A DNA stretch of 64,000 nucleotides from Idiomarina aminovorans (lineage in GTDB: Bacteria; Pseudomonadota; Gammaproteobacteria; Enterobacterales; Alteromonadaceae): the NCBI RefSeq assembly GCF_023155095.1, contig NZ_JAKNDA010000005.1, positions 62,001-126,000 on the forward strand. Reading direction: 5' to 3'. Position 1 is the stretch's first letter. Each line of letters starts with the position of its first letter. Shown here in pieces: positions 31,709-41,673 of this stretch. The notes beneath the pieces are model-generated. The model did no database searches. It worked only from the letters and a program-made list of their open reading frames with translations, and was not told the origin of the DNA. The translations under genes and the position numbers were made by a program.

Positions 31709-32665
31709 ATGAGCCTTAATTTTCTGGATTTTGAACAACCTATTGCGGAACTTGAAGCGCAAATCGAAGAGCTGAAATCTGTCGGTAATCGCGGACAACT
31801 GGATCTTAACCTGGAGGAGGAAGTCCAGCGATTGACCACTAAGAGTCAGGAACTGACAGAAAAAATCTTTTCTGATTTAGGTGCGTGGCAAGTCGCACAA
31901 CTGGCACGCCACCCGTTGCGGCCCTACACGCTTGACTATATTCGCATGATATTTACCGAATTTGACGAAATGGCCGGGGATCGCTCTTTCGCTAATGACA
32001 AAGCTATTGTTGGCGGTATTGCGCGTTTAGACGGTAACCCGGTTATGGTTATTGGTCAGCAAAAAGGGCGTGAAACTAAAGAAAAAATCCGTCGTAACTT
32101 TGGTATGCCGAAGCCTGAAGGTTACCGTAAGGCGTTGCGTCTTATGCAAACGGCTGAACGCTTTAATATGCCCATTGTGACCTTCATTGATACCCCCGGG
32201 GCTTATCCGGGGATTGGTGCGGAGGAACGCGGGCAAAGTGAAGCCATTGCGCATAACTTAAAAGTTATGGCACGTCTAACCGTTCCTATTATCTGTACTG
32301 TCATCGGTGAAGGTGGCTCCGGCGGCGCTTTAGCAATAGGGGTGGGCGATCGTGTTAACATGCTGCAATACAGCACATACTCGGTTATTTCTCCTGAGGG
32401 TTGTGCCTCTATTTTGTGGAAGAGCGCCAGTAAAGCACCATTAGCGGCGGAAGCAATGGGCGTAACTGCAGATCGGAGTAAAGAGTTGGGGCTGGTTGAC
32501 TCTGTGATACCTGAGCCTCTGGGCGGAGCACACCGCCAGCAGGAAGAAATGGCGGTACGTCTTAAGCGTCAGTTGATTACTGACTTGGGAAGCCTACAGG
32601 GCTTGAGTCACGATGAATTACTGGACCAGCGCTACCGTAAGCTGATGTCTCTCGGTTACTGTTAA
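31709..32665 (+). CDS. accA: Acetyl-CoA carboxylase carboxyltransferase subunit alpha
   Basis: A 318-residue AccA, the same length as the E. coli protein (319). It starts [16 protein letters not shown] and carries the crotonase-fold carboxyltransferase core: [52 protein letters not shown] and [14 protein letters not shown]. With AccD and the biotin carboxylase parts encoded elsewhere it makes malonyl-CoA for fatty acid synthesis. Its place after dnaE is conserved in gammaproteobacteria. Confidence 0.97.
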   Translation: MSLNFLDFEQPIAELEAQIEELKSVGNRGQLDLNLEEEVQRLTTKSQELTEKIFSDLGAWQVAQLARHPLRPYTLDYIRMIFTEFDEMAGDRSFANDKAIVGGIARLDGNPVMVIGQQKGRETKEKIRRNFGMPKPEGYRKALRLMQTAERFNMPIVTFIDTPGAYPGIGAEERGQSEAIAHNLKVMARLTVPIICTVIGEGGSGGALAIGVGDRVNMLQYSTYSVISPEGCASILWKSASKAPLAAEAMGVTADRSKELGLVDSVIPEPLGGAHRQQEEMAVRLKRQLITDLGSLQGLSHDELLDQRYRKLMSLGYC

Positions 32666-32671
32666 TTTCCA

Positions 32672-34003
32672 ATGACGGTTGATGGTCTTTACGACCTGTT
32701 TTGTCAAAGCCTAGAGCCCCTCGCTTTACAACCGGGGCAGCAATTAGTTGCTGCGCTCGGAGGCGGGGCCGACTCGCAAACTATCCTTGATTTGCTGATG
32801 CGCTATCGTCAGCAACATCCTCAGTATCAGTATTTAGCCATTCATTTAGATCACAGTTTTCACCCAAGTTCGGCTGACTGGTCATTGACGATTGAGCAAG
32901 CTGCTAAAGCTTATGGTATTGAAACCATTTTTGAGCCACTGGATGTGCCTGTCTCAAGTCGGCAAAGCAAAGAAGCCGCCGGGCGTGAGGGGCGCTATCA
33001 GCGAATGGCTGAGTTAACGGAAAATGACGCGGTGTTGTTACTGGGCCAACACAGGAACGACCAGATTGAAACATTTTTGCTGCAGTTAAAGCGGGGTAGT
33101 GGCCCGAAAGGGTTATCGTCTATGGCCCCTATTCATCCATGGAAAGGAAACCGCCGATTATGCAGACCGTTACTCAGTGTGAGTAAAGAGGATATTCTTG
33201 ATTACGCGCAGCAACAGGATTTGACCTGGATTGAAGACGATACCAACTATGATACTCGTATTGAACGAAATTTTCTGCGTCATAATGTGGTTCCACTTAT
33301 AGAGGCGCGCTGGCCGCAATTCGGTCAGAGCGTTTTAAGGGCCGCAAAGCTCTGTGCCGAGCAACAGCAGGTTATGGACGAGCTGTTGCAGCAACGGTTA
33401 CGCAAAGAGCAGACACACAATAATCATTTCCCGCTTTGCCTATTAGAGCAGCAGTCTGTTGCAATGCAGAGAGCTTTGCTGCGAACCTGGTTGCAGACAC
33501 TGAATCGTTCATTACCCAGTTATGAACAATTAGAGCAAATCCGATTGCAGGCCAGGTCGGCAAGTAATGAGAGTCAATTACAGATTCAATGCGATGGGTA
33601 CAGCGTGCGTTATTTCCAATTCGCATTATGGTGTGATGCGAACCCGGGGGCGTTGCCGGAAGACTGCTGGATTGATGATACCGAGGTTGACTTAGGTGCC
33701 TGGGGTAAGCTCAGTATTCCACCGGATTTAATAATGGGTAATAATCAACTCAAGCTGACTTTTTCACCGTCAACAGCAAAATTGGGGAAGCCCGGACGGC
33801 AGGGGCGGAAAAAGCTCAGAGACTGGCTAAAGCAAGCGGGAGTGCCTCCTTGGTTGAGGCAACGATATCCGACCCTTGAGCTAAATGACCAATACCTTTG
33901 GGTTGCTAAATTTGGTTGGTTTAGTTACCAGGTTATCGACACTATTGATTTACCAGAACCGGTCTGGGTTAGCTCAAGTGTTGGTCTTTACCGGCTACCT
34001 TAG
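32672..34003 (+). CDS. tilS: tRNA(Ile)-lysidine synthase, with unusual ATP-binding motifs
   Basis: A 443-residue protein in the standard tilS position after accA. The family modifies C34 of the CAU-anticodon tRNA-Ile to lysidine using ATP. The N-terminal PP-loop domain is recognisable (LLQLKRGSGPKGLSSMAP, WIEDDTNYDTRIERNFLRH) and so is the C-terminal TilS domain (GRKKLRDWLKQAGVPPWLR). Two key motifs differ from E. coli: the PP-loop SGGXDS is GGGADS at residues 30-35, and the HLDDQ motif is HRNDQ. Since TilS is essential in most bacteria, the enzyme is probably active. Its 3' end overlaps the convergent diguanylate cyclase by 35 bp. Confidence 0.9.
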   Translation: MTVDGLYDLFCQSLEPLALQPGQQLVAALGGGADSQTILDLLMRYRQQHPQYQYLAIHLDHSFHPSSADWSLTIEQAAKAYGIETIFEPLDVPVSSRQSKEAAGREGRYQRMAELTENDAVLLLGQHRNDQIETFLLQLKRGSGPKGLSSMAPIHPWKGNRRLCRPLLSVSKEDILDYAQQQDLTWIEDDTNYDTRIERNFLRHNVVPLIEARWPQFGQSVLRAAKLCAEQQQVMDELLQQRLRKEQTHNNHFPLCLLEQQSVAMQRALLRTWLQTLNRSLPSYEQLEQIRLQARSASNESQLQIQCDGYSVRYFQFALWCDANPGALPEDCWIDDTEVDLGAWGKLSIPPDLIMGNNQLKLTFSPSTAKLGKPGRQGRKKLRDWLKQAGVPPWLRQRYPTLELNDQYLWVAKFGWFSYQVIDTIDLPEPVWVSSSVGLYRLP

Positions 34004-34874
34004 CGGCATAGAGGCGTCGGTCTGCGCCATCAATAACATCTTGAGGACTGTGAAAACTTTCCATGACCAGACTGCCGGCGCTGACACCAAGATTAAAGGT
34101 AGCAAGATTAATATCATTACTGAGCGCGTAACGAATGCGTGCAAAAACGTTTTCAGCTTGCTGAGGATGAGTGTTCTCCAGTATCAGCACAAACTCATCA
34201 CCACCATAACGGAATATTCGGTCGGTTTCGCGTAACTCTTGCTGTAGTAAACGTGCAAACTGTTTGAGTACTTCGTCACCCTGCTGGTGACCATGACGAT
34301 CATTGACCGTTTTGAAGCCATCCATATCCAACAACATAATAATATGAGACTGCCTGTTGTCGCGCTTTAAACGTGCACTAAGATGCTCTAATGTTTCATC
34401 AAGTAAGGCTCTGTTGCCCAAACCGGTTAAGTGATCCCTGACCGCCACTGTTCTTAAACGCGAAAACTGGATTGCGTTTCGCAAAGGAAAAGTCAACTGG
34501 CGATGCATTTGCTCCAGACGAACCTTGTTAACCTGTGAGGGCGGACGTTTGAATTGATAAACCATCTGACCCAGGTACTCCTTATCTGCGTAAAGCATGA
34601 CGGAAAATTCGCTGGCACGACTTTCAAAGTCACCGACTAAATTGATAATTTGGTCTTCGGAGATAAATTGTAATGCTCTGACGGGCAGACGTTGCAGCAT
34701 GTACTCTGTATAAATGGAAAGTACTTGATTCAGGTCTAGCGATGTCTGTAAGCGTTCGCTCAACGGAGTCGATTTGCTTTGCAGATCAGTGGAGGATGTC
34801 AATTGACTGATAATCGCCTGAGTTTTGCCCTCAGTTGTTTTACTCTCAGAATTTGCGACTGCTCTGTTTAACAT
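33969..34874 (-). CDS. Diguanylate cyclase with GGDEF domain and I-site
   Basis: A 301-residue protein. The C-terminal GGDEF domain (about 135-301) contains RDHLTGLGNRALLDE and RYGGDEFVLI; the active motif is intact. An RXXD inhibitory site (RETD) lies exactly five residues before GGDEF, so feedback by cyclic di-GMP is likely. The N-terminal 130 residues have no membrane helix and look GAF-like in secondary structure, with an unknown ligand. The expected product is cyclic di-GMP, which controls the switch between biofilm and motility. The gene's last 35 bp overlap the tilS end on the other strand. Confidence 0.9.
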   Translation of the reverse strand: MLNRAVANSESKTTEGKTQAIISQLTSSTDLQSKSTPLSERLQTSLDLNQVLSIYTEYMLQRLPVRALQFISEDQIINLVGDFESRASEFSVMLYADKEYLGQMVYQFKRPPSQVNKVRLEQMHRQLTFPLRNAIQFSRLRTVAVRDHLTGLGNRALLDETLEHLSARLKRDNRQSHIIMLLDMDGFKTVNDRHGHQQGDEVLKQFARLLQQELRETDRIFRYGGDEFVLILENTHPQQAENVFARIRYALSNDINLATFNLGVSAGSLVMESFHSPQDVIDGADRRLYAAKVAGKDQHLS

Positions 34875-35040
34875 AACAAACCTTTGTGCCTGAATTTAAT
34901 AATTAAAAGTTACTTTGCAAAATTCAAGCCAAAAATAAAAAGTCTATATTTTACAAAGTTTTATATGATCTAGTTTTTCTGAAACAAAAGAGTGTTATTA
35001 TTTTGACACGATAAAAACAAAACGACCCGGGAGCTCCTGC

Positions 35041-37008
35041 ATGAATGGTACTTTTTCCAGCCTTCTGCTTTTATTAGCGGTTGCCGTTATCCTCGTCTGG
35101 CTGTTCCGAAGAATTAAATTGCCGGCAATTTTGGCTTACTTAGTTGCGGGAATTGTTGCCGGGCCTGATGTTATGGGTTGGATAGACGATCCTGATGATT
35201 ATCACTTAGTTGCAGAGCTGGGAATTGTTCTGCTTTTGTTTTCGCTCGGATTAGAGTTCTCGCTGCCGAAGATGATTGCGATGCGACGTTGGGTGTTTGG
35301 GCTCGGGGCAGCCCAGGTGCTCGGTTCATTGTTAATATTTTTGCTAATAGGTTTTATGTGGCTGGAAGAATGGGCTGCTTCATTAGCCATAGCAGGGGCA
35401 TTGGCACTGTCATCTACCGCGGTTGTTATCAAACAGCTGAAAGAAAGCGCACAAACGTCGAGCCGGCGCGGCCAGATGACAGTTGCTATCTTATTATTTC
35501 AGGATATCGCGGTTGTCCCCTTACTGATTATCATTCCATTGCTGGCATCAGATGACGGTAATATTGGTTACACTTTACTGCTTGCTTTAGCTAAAGGTGT
35601 GGCGGTTATCGCTGTGCTGATGGCCGTTGGTAAATGGATATTACCTTATCTGTTTAAAGAGATTGCCAAGCAGCGAACTGACGAGCTGTTTGTGCTCGCA
35701 ACATTACTGGTTGCTCTTGTTGCCGGTGGCATGACGCAGATTTTTGGACTTTCCATGGCACTGGGCGCCTTTCTGGCCGGAATGATGCTGGGCGAAAGCC
35801 AGTACAAACATCAGTTAGAGGCCGATATTCGTCCGTTTCGCGATGTTTTGATGGGGCTGTTTTTTACCACCATTGGAATGCAGCTTCAGCTTGCGGGGTT
35901 TATTCAGAATTTTCACTGGATACTATTAGCACTGGTTATCATGGCGGTCATAAAAATTGTCTTAATAAGTTCGGTAGCCCGCTTGATGGGCGAGCGAGAT
36001 GAGGATGCCTGGGGCAGCGGTATTTCGTTGTTTCAAATGGGGGAATTTGGTTTTGTCATTGTGGCGTTAGCCAGCAGTCATGGTTTATTAAGCAAAGAAA
36101 TTGTCACCAGCATGATAGGTATTGGCGTGCTCAGTATGGCAATAACACCCATAATAATCCATCGCCTTAAACCTCTGGTTAATGTGCTGGTGCGTCATCC
36201 CGATCCCTTAATTGATATTGAGCAACAACGCACAACAGGCAGCGCAGGGCTTGAAAATCAGGTGTTGATTTGTGGTTTTGGTCGGGTGGGTCAGACCGTG
36301 AGCCGCTTTCTTGGCGCTGAAGGAATTACCCATATTGCTGTAGACAATGATCCAATGCGGGTGCAGGAAGCTGTTGCGGGTGGTGCTCGGGTTTATTTCG
36401 GAGACAGTGCCCGGAAAGATATTTTGCGGGCCGTAGGCGCCGAAAAAGTTGATCTGATTATTATCAGCTTTGCCGATAACTTACGCGCGATTGAGGTATT
36501 AAAACAGCTGCGTCAGCTGAACCCGGATGCTTACATTATTGTACGCAGTAAGGATGATAAAAAACTGAATCAGTTACAGGAAGCCGGTGCCTCTCAAGTG
36601 GTACCGGATACACTCGAAGCCAGTTTAATGCTGATTTCCCATGTGTTAAACCGAAGCGGAATTCCTATACGCCGCATTCTGGCAAGGATGGATAAAGAGC
36701 GGCGTAACCATTACGGCGAAATGCATGGTTTCTTCCAGGGCTCTGAAACCGATATGGCTCCAGAACTGTCCGATAAGCTGGAATTTTTGCGGGCGCTAAC
36801 GTTACCCGAAGGCGCGTGGGCTAATGGCAAGCGTATTGATGAACTGGATTGGGACAAGCATCAGGTTCAGCTGAAAGCCTTGCGGCGTGATGATGAAGAG
36901 TTTCCGGAGCCTGATAAGGATATCGAACTGCAATCACAAGACGTGGTTTTGTTAGTCGGAAAACCGCGTTATGTGGAATCTGCTGAGCGCTGGTTACTGG
37001 AAGGCTGA
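35041..37008 (+). CDS. Kef-type CPA2 monovalent cation:proton antiporter with RCK domains
   Basis: A 655-residue membrane protein. The N-terminal 380 residues form a CPA2 Na/H-exchanger-like domain with about 12 helices (LAYLVAGIVAGPDVMGW, LFSLGLEFSLPKM, LFQDIAVVPLLII, SMALGAFLAGMMLGES). A TrkA-N/RCK nucleotide-binding domain follows (about 400-520, VLICGFGRVGQTVSRFLG with DNDP), then an RCK-C domain (about 575-655). The pattern is KefB/KefC-like, but the added RCK-C domain makes it closer to the YbaL-type branch. The role is probably K+ or Na+ efflux tied to pH or electrophile stress; no KefF/KefG partner gene is adjacent. GGGAG precedes the start. Confidence 0.85.
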   Translation: MNGTFSSLLLLLAVAVILVWLFRRIKLPAILAYLVAGIVAGPDVMGWIDDPDDYHLVAELGIVLLLFSLGLEFSLPKMIAMRRWVFGLGAAQVLGSLLIFLLIGFMWLEEWAASLAIAGALALSSTAVVIKQLKESAQTSSRRGQMTVAILLFQDIAVVPLLIIIPLLASDDGNIGYTLLLALAKGVAVIAVLMAVGKWILPYLFKEIAKQRTDELFVLATLLVALVAGGMTQIFGLSMALGAFLAGMMLGESQYKHQLEADIRPFRDVLMGLFFTTIGMQLQLAGFIQNFHWILLALVIMAVIKIVLISSVARLMGERDEDAWGSGISLFQMGEFGFVIVALASSHGLLSKEIVTSMIGIGVLSMAITPIIIHRLKPLVNVLVRHPDPLIDIEQQRTTGSAGLENQVLICGFGRVGQTVSRFLGAEGITHIAVDNDPMRVQEAVAGGARVYFGDSARKDILRAVGAEKVDLIIISFADNLRAIEVLKQLRQLNPDAYIIVRSKDDKKLNQLQEAGASQVVPDTLEASLMLISHVLNRSGIPIRRILARMDKERRNHYGEMHGFFQGSETDMAPELSDKLEFLRALTLPEGAWANGKRIDELDWDKHQVQLKALRRDDEEFPEPDKDIELQSQDVVLLVGKPRYVESAERWLLEG

Positions 37009-37129
37009 AACAGTCAGTTACAACTTTCCGGCTTATACACACAACTGGCAACAGTTAACGCCTAACATTTTACATTATTAGCGGCGATAATAAGGCTGTG
37101 AGTTAATCAATTATGAGTAGAATAATAAA

Positions 37130-38359
37130 ATGAAATTTCCAAAACGCGCCTTTATTCCACCTTTAATTATTGTCGGTGCTGTCGTTTTATCGGTATTAGC
37201 AAGTATGACAGCTGAGCCGCCGAAGCAACGAGAGCAAAGTAAACCGGCGGCAATGGTTGAAGTTGTGGAGGTCACTCCGCGTGATATGACTTTTATTGTT
37301 GATTCCCAGGGGACAGTAAAACCTAAACATTCCACGATGTTAGTGGCGGAAGTTACCGGCCAGATAGTCGATGTTGCCGACAACTATAATGCCGGTGGTT
37401 TCTTCAAACAGGGTGAGATGCTGATTCAGGTTGACCCTTCTGACTACAAAGTAGCCGTGCAACAGGCCCGTGCAGCATTGTTGCAGGCTCAGTCAGAGCT
37501 TGAACAGGAAAAAGCAAGAGCGCGCGTTGCTGAAGAAGAATGGGCCGCATTTGAGGAAGGCAAAGCGCCGGAATTAGGATTACGCAAACCACAGTTGGCC
37601 AGTGCGGTTGCCGCCGTTGACTCGGCAGAAGCTAACCTGGCTAAAACTGAGCGTGACTTAGAACGCACCACCATCAAGGCCCCGTTTGACAGTGTATTAA
37701 GAAGTAAAGAAGCAAACTTGGGTCAGTTCGTATCAACCGGTAGCCAAATTGCCTTAGTATTTGATACTCGTACTGCCGAAATTCGCTTGCCGCTGAGTGA
37801 TCTCGATATGACTTACATTCAGGATCCTGCGCTGGTTGAGAAAAAACCGCGCGTGCAATTAGAGTCTTTGGTTTCAGGCCAGTCAGCAACCTGGCAAGGT
37901 CGCTTAGTTCGCACCGAAGGTGTTTTAGATGAAAATAGCCGGGTTATTTATGGGGTTGTCGAGGTGTCAGACCCTTATAACCTTAACGGCAATACGCATC
38001 CGATATCTTTGCGCTATGGGCGGTTTGTACAGGCAAAAATAGAAGGTACTGAAGCACAAGACATTATGGAAATTCCGACTTACGCGATGAACCCCGATGG
38101 TTCTGTGTGGATAGTTCCAGACAGTAGAGAGCTGGAAAAACGCGAGGTTGAAGTGGTGCGTACACAGGGCAATACAAGCCTAATCAGTTCCGGTCTGGAA
38201 AGTGGTGAAAAAGTGGTGCTGACTCAGCTGAAAAATCCACTGCCTGGTATGAAAGTGCGCCTGGAGGGAGACCCATTACCTGAGCAGATAGAAACAGCAG
38301 CTAAACAAGATGATAGCGGCGAAAAAGAAGCCGGTGATTCTAAAAACATAGGCGGGTAA
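37130..38359 (+). CDS. RND efflux periplasmic adaptor (membrane fusion) protein
   Basis: A 409-residue HlyD/AcrA-family adaptor. It has an N-terminal membrane anchor (about residues 9-27), a biotinyl-lipoyl-like half (VAEVTGQIVDVADNYNAGGF), a coiled-coil hairpin (about 105-165, rich in Ala/Glu/Gln) and beta-barrel domains (TIKAPFDSVLRSKEANLGQF). It bridges the RND pump to an outer-membrane channel. It is 5 bp upstream of the pump gene, so they form an operon. No outer-membrane factor or local regulator gene is present, so a shared TolC-like channel is assumed. Confidence 0.9.
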   Translation: MKFPKRAFIPPLIIVGAVVLSVLASMTAEPPKQREQSKPAAMVEVVEVTPRDMTFIVDSQGTVKPKHSTMLVAEVTGQIVDVADNYNAGGFFKQGEMLIQVDPSDYKVAVQQARAALLQAQSELEQEKARARVAEEEWAAFEEGKAPELGLRKPQLASAVAAVDSAEANLAKTERDLERTTIKAPFDSVLRSKEANLGQFVSTGSQIALVFDTRTAEIRLPLSDLDMTYIQDPALVEKKPRVQLESLVSGQSATWQGRLVRTEGVLDENSRVIYGVVEVSDPYNLNGNTHPISLRYGRFVQAKIEGTEAQDIMEIPTYAMNPDGSVWIVPDSRELEKREVEVVRTQGNTSLISSGLESGEKVVLTQLKNPLPGMKVRLEGDPLPEQIETAAKQDDSGEKEAGDSKNIGG

Positions 38360-38364
38360 GCACT

Positions 38365-41300
38365 ATGACGACCGAAAAACAAACTGGCCTGATTGCGTGG
38401 TTTGTCCGTAATTCTGTAGCCGCAAATTTATTGATGATCATTATCCTGGTTGCTGGTGCGTTATCAGTATTCACCGTACGCAAGCAAATGTTTCCCGAAA
38501 TAGAACTGAACATTATTAGTATCCAGGTGCCGTTTCCCGGTGCCGCACCACAAGAAGTAGAACAAGGCGTTATCATTCTCATTGAAGATGCTATTGAAGA
38601 TGTCAATGGCATTGAACAAATGACCTCTCGGTCCCGCGAGAGCGGCGGTAGTGTCACCCTTGAAGTCGAGCCTGATTATGACGTGCAGGTGGTCATGGAT
38701 GAAGTGAAAATGCTGGTGGATGCAATTCCCAACTTCCCTCAACAGATTGAAAAGCCAAATATTTATCGGGTTCGACCGCAACGAGAAGTTATCTGGGTGT
38801 CCGTTTATGGTGACCTAAATGAGCGTGGTCAGAAAGAACTCGCGAAAGAAGTGAGAGATGAGCTTAAAACGGTGGGCGGCATTACCAAAGTTAATGTTGT
38901 CGGTGACCGCGATTACGAAATTTCGGTTGAGATTTCTCAGCAAGACCTTGAGCGATATGGTCTGACATTCTCACAAATAGTGGAAGCTGTTCGAGGTACC
39001 TCAATTGATGTTGCCGGCGGCTCAATAAAAACGCCCAACGGCGATATTCTGTTGCGGGTAAATAATCAGGCTTATGTCGGCGAGGAATTTGAAAAAATTG
39101 TTTTATTAAGCCGTTCTGACGGTACGAGTTTAACTCTGGGCGATATCGCCAAAGTGGAAGACGACTTTATTGAGGAGCAATCTTACAGTCGCTTTGATGG
39201 TAAGCCCGCAACTTTTGTAGAGGTTCAGTCCGTTGGTGATCAAAACGATCTTAAAATAGCGGAGTACGTCCGCGGCTATGTCGAAAGAAAAAATAAAGAA
39301 TTACCCGATGGAATTCAACTGGCGCAGTGGGGAGATTCTTCCTATTACTTGCAAGGTCGTTTAGACCTTATGTTAGATAACATGTGGATGGGCGGCTTGT
39401 TAGTTTTCCTCATGTTGTCATTGTTTTTACAGCTGCGCTTAGCCTTTTGGGTCATGATAGGTATTCCGGTGAGCTTTTTGGGTACCATTGCACTGATGCC
39501 TCTGCCGATGTTTGATGTCTCTATCAATATGATATCGCTGTTTGGTTTTATATTGGTGCTGGGAATAGTGGTGGATGACGCCATAGTCATGGGAGAAAGT
39601 GCCTACACCGAAATAGAAGAAAACGGCAAAAGCGCCGACAATGTCATTGCTGGTGCTAAACGTGTAGCGATGCCGGCCACCTTTGGTGTCTTAACCACCA
39701 TGGTTGCTTTCGTGCCAATGTTGACGGTTGAAGGCGGCATGGGCGCAATTTGGGAGTCTATTGCCTGGGTGGTTATTCTCTGCCTGGCATTTTCTTTGGT
39801 GGAATCGAAACTGATATTGCCTGCACACATCAATAATATGAAGTTTTCCAAGCAAAAGGGCGAAAAAGCCAATGCTTTTCAGCGCTTCAGAAATAAGTTT
39901 GCGGGTGCTATTAAGGCGTTCGTAACAAACTACTACCGTCCTTTCCTGAAAAAATGTCTGCACTATAGGTACACAACGCTAGCAAGTTTCCTGGGTTTGC
40001 TGATTCTAATGATAGGCCTTATGAGCGGCGGTATCGTGCGTTGGGTTTTCTTCCCAGATATTCCCAGTGACTTTGTTCAGGCCAATGTAGAGATGCAGCC
40101 GGGAACGTCGGAGACTCGTACTATTGAGGTTCTGAACAGTGTTCAGCAATCGTTAACGCAGGTTGATAATAAAATTAAAGTGGATGAAGGCGAAGGTGCT
40201 GTGCGCCATAGCAGTATCTGGATGAATGGAACCACCGCAGGGACCGTTTTCGTTGAACTGAAAAAAGGCGAAGATCGCCAGATAGACGGGTTTGAAATTG
40301 TGAACCAATGGCGTGAAGCAGTTCCCGAACTGGCCGGAGTTAAGGCGTTGAACTTCCAGGGCAGTATTGACGGCGGCAGTGGTTTTGATATTGAATTTCA
40401 GTTAGTCGGTGAAAATCTTGACGAACTGAAAGCGGCAGCCGAGGAGTTGAAACTGGCGCTTGCTGATTACGATGGGGTCTTCGATATCGAAGATACCTTT
40501 GGTGACGGTAAAGAGGAGATTCTTTTACAAACGAAACCGCTGGCAACGGCTATGGGTATCAACCTGGCTGAATTAGCAACCCAGGTTCGCTACGCATTTT
40601 ATGGCGCTGAGGCGCAGCGAATACAGCGCGGTGACGAAGAAATTAAAGTTATGGTGCGGTATCCTCGTGATCAGCGTGAATCTGTTGGTAATTTGCAGAA
40701 TATGAAGTTACGCGCTCCGGATGGCTCTGAAATTCCATTTACCGAATTAGCCGATATTGAGTTTGCTGAAGGTTACAGCACTATTACCCGCATTGATCGC
40801 CAGCGTTCGGTTAATGTTCGTGCCCGTACAGATAAAGAAAGAGTTGAGCCTTTCCGGGTGGTCAACGAAGTACGAGAGAAAAAAATTCAACCGATTCTTG
40901 ATAAATACCCCAGTGTTGAATTTCAGCTACAGGGCGCAACTCAGGATGAAGCTGAAGCGACAGATTCACTGGCTATAGGCGGATTGTTGGCAATGTTCGC
41001 CGTCTACGCGTTAATGGCAATTCCGTTAAAATCTTACACTCAGCCGTTGATTATTATGTCAGTCATACCGTTTGGGGTTATCGGTGCCGTCATTGGTCAC
41101 TGGGTGATAGGTATGCCGGTCAGCATTTTAAGTCTGTTCGGTATCATTGCATTAGCCGGGGTCGTGGTAAACGACAGCCTGGTTATGGTTGACTATGTTA
41201 ACCGGGCCCGTGATGTCGGCACCGATTTGCGTAAAGCGGTGCTGGATGCTGGTTGCCGCCGTTTCCGGGCGATTACGCTAACCTCGCTGACCACCTTCTT

Positions 41301-41541
41301 CGGGCTGTTACCCATTGTGCTGGAAAAAAGTCTGCAGGCTAAAATAGTGATTCCAATGGCAATATCACTGGCGTTCGGTATTATCTTTGCCACTGTGATT
41401 ACCTTGTTGTTAATTCCATGCCTGTATTTAATCTTAGCTGATGCTAAGCGTGGTATGCGTACTATGCTGTCCTGGTATGGGCTTGCGAAGCCGCCGGAAC
41501 CTAAGGATATGAGTACCGAAAAGGCTCTGGAAAACTACTAA
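38365..41541 (+). CDS. RND efflux transporter permease (AcrB/HAE family)
   Basis: A 1058-residue inner-membrane pump with the 12-helix RND topology: a first helix near residue 15, a large periplasmic loop, helices 2-6, a second loop and helices 8-12. The proton-relay Asp pair lies in LVLGIVVDDAIVMGES (TM4), and FGIIALAGVVVNDSLVMVD marks the second half. Substrates may be drugs, solvents or cell-derived compounds and cannot be told from sequence. It ends before a hairpin at 41559. Confidence 0.92.
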   Translation: MTTEKQTGLIAWFVRNSVAANLLMIIILVAGALSVFTVRKQMFPEIELNIISIQVPFPGAAPQEVEQGVIILIEDAIEDVNGIEQMTSRSRESGGSVTLEVEPDYDVQVVMDEVKMLVDAIPNFPQQIEKPNIYRVRPQREVIWVSVYGDLNERGQKELAKEVRDELKTVGGITKVNVVGDRDYEISVEISQQDLERYGLTFSQIVEAVRGTSIDVAGGSIKTPNGDILLRVNNQAYVGEEFEKIVLLSRSDGTSLTLGDIAKVEDDFIEEQSYSRFDGKPATFVEVQSVGDQNDLKIAEYVRGYVERKNKELPDGIQLAQWGDSSYYLQGRLDLMLDNMWMGGLLVFLMLSLFLQLRLAFWVMIGIPVSFLGTIALMPLPMFDVSINMISLFGFILVLGIVVDDAIVMGESAYTEIEENGKSADNVIAGAKRVAMPATFGVLTTMVAFVPMLTVEGGMGAIWESIAWVVILCLAFSLVESKLILPAHINNMKFSKQKGEKANAFQRFRNKFAGAIKAFVTNYYRPFLKKCLHYRYTTLASFLGLLILMIGLMSGGIVRWVFFPDIPSDFVQANVEMQPGTSETRTIEVLNSVQQSLTQVDNKIKVDEGEGAVRHSSIWMNGTTAGTVFVELKKGEDRQIDGFEIVNQWREAVPELAGVKALNFQGSIDGGSGFDIEFQLVGENLDELKAAAEELKLALADYDGVFDIEDTFGDGKEEILLQTKPLATAMGINLAELATQVRYAFYGAEAQRIQRGDEEIKVMVRYPRDQRESVGNLQNMKLRAPDGSEIPFTELADIEFAEGYSTITRIDRQRSVNVRARTDKERVEPFRVVNEVREKKIQPILDKYPSVEFQLQGATQDEAEATDSLAIGGLLAMFAVYALMAIPLKSYTQPLIIMSVIPFGVIGAVIGHWVIGMPVSILSLFGIIALAGVVVNDSLVMVDYVNRARDVGTDLRKAVLDAGCRRFRAITLTSLTTFFGLLPIVLEKSLQAKIVIPMAISLAFGIIFATVITLLLIPCLYLILADAKRGMRTMLSWYGLAKPPEPKDMSTEKALENY

Positions 41542-41558
41542 GTGCCGAACAACGTTAA

Positions 41559-41588
41559 ATAAAGCCGGGGCTGAGTCTCCGGCTTTAT
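41559..41588 (+). terminator. Likely terminator of the RND operon
   Basis: A perfect 10-bp stem ATAAAGCCGG / CCGGCTTTAT with a 10-nt loop, 17 bp after the stop codon. The T-run is short and lies inside the stem, so it may be a weak or bidirectional terminator. Confidence 0.6.
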
Positions 41589-41673
41589 CGTATGGGCGTT
41601 CATAAACTGGTAAACTAGCGATAGTAAACTGTTAAATTATCGATAATTAAATCATTCCATAGGAAACGCGGAC

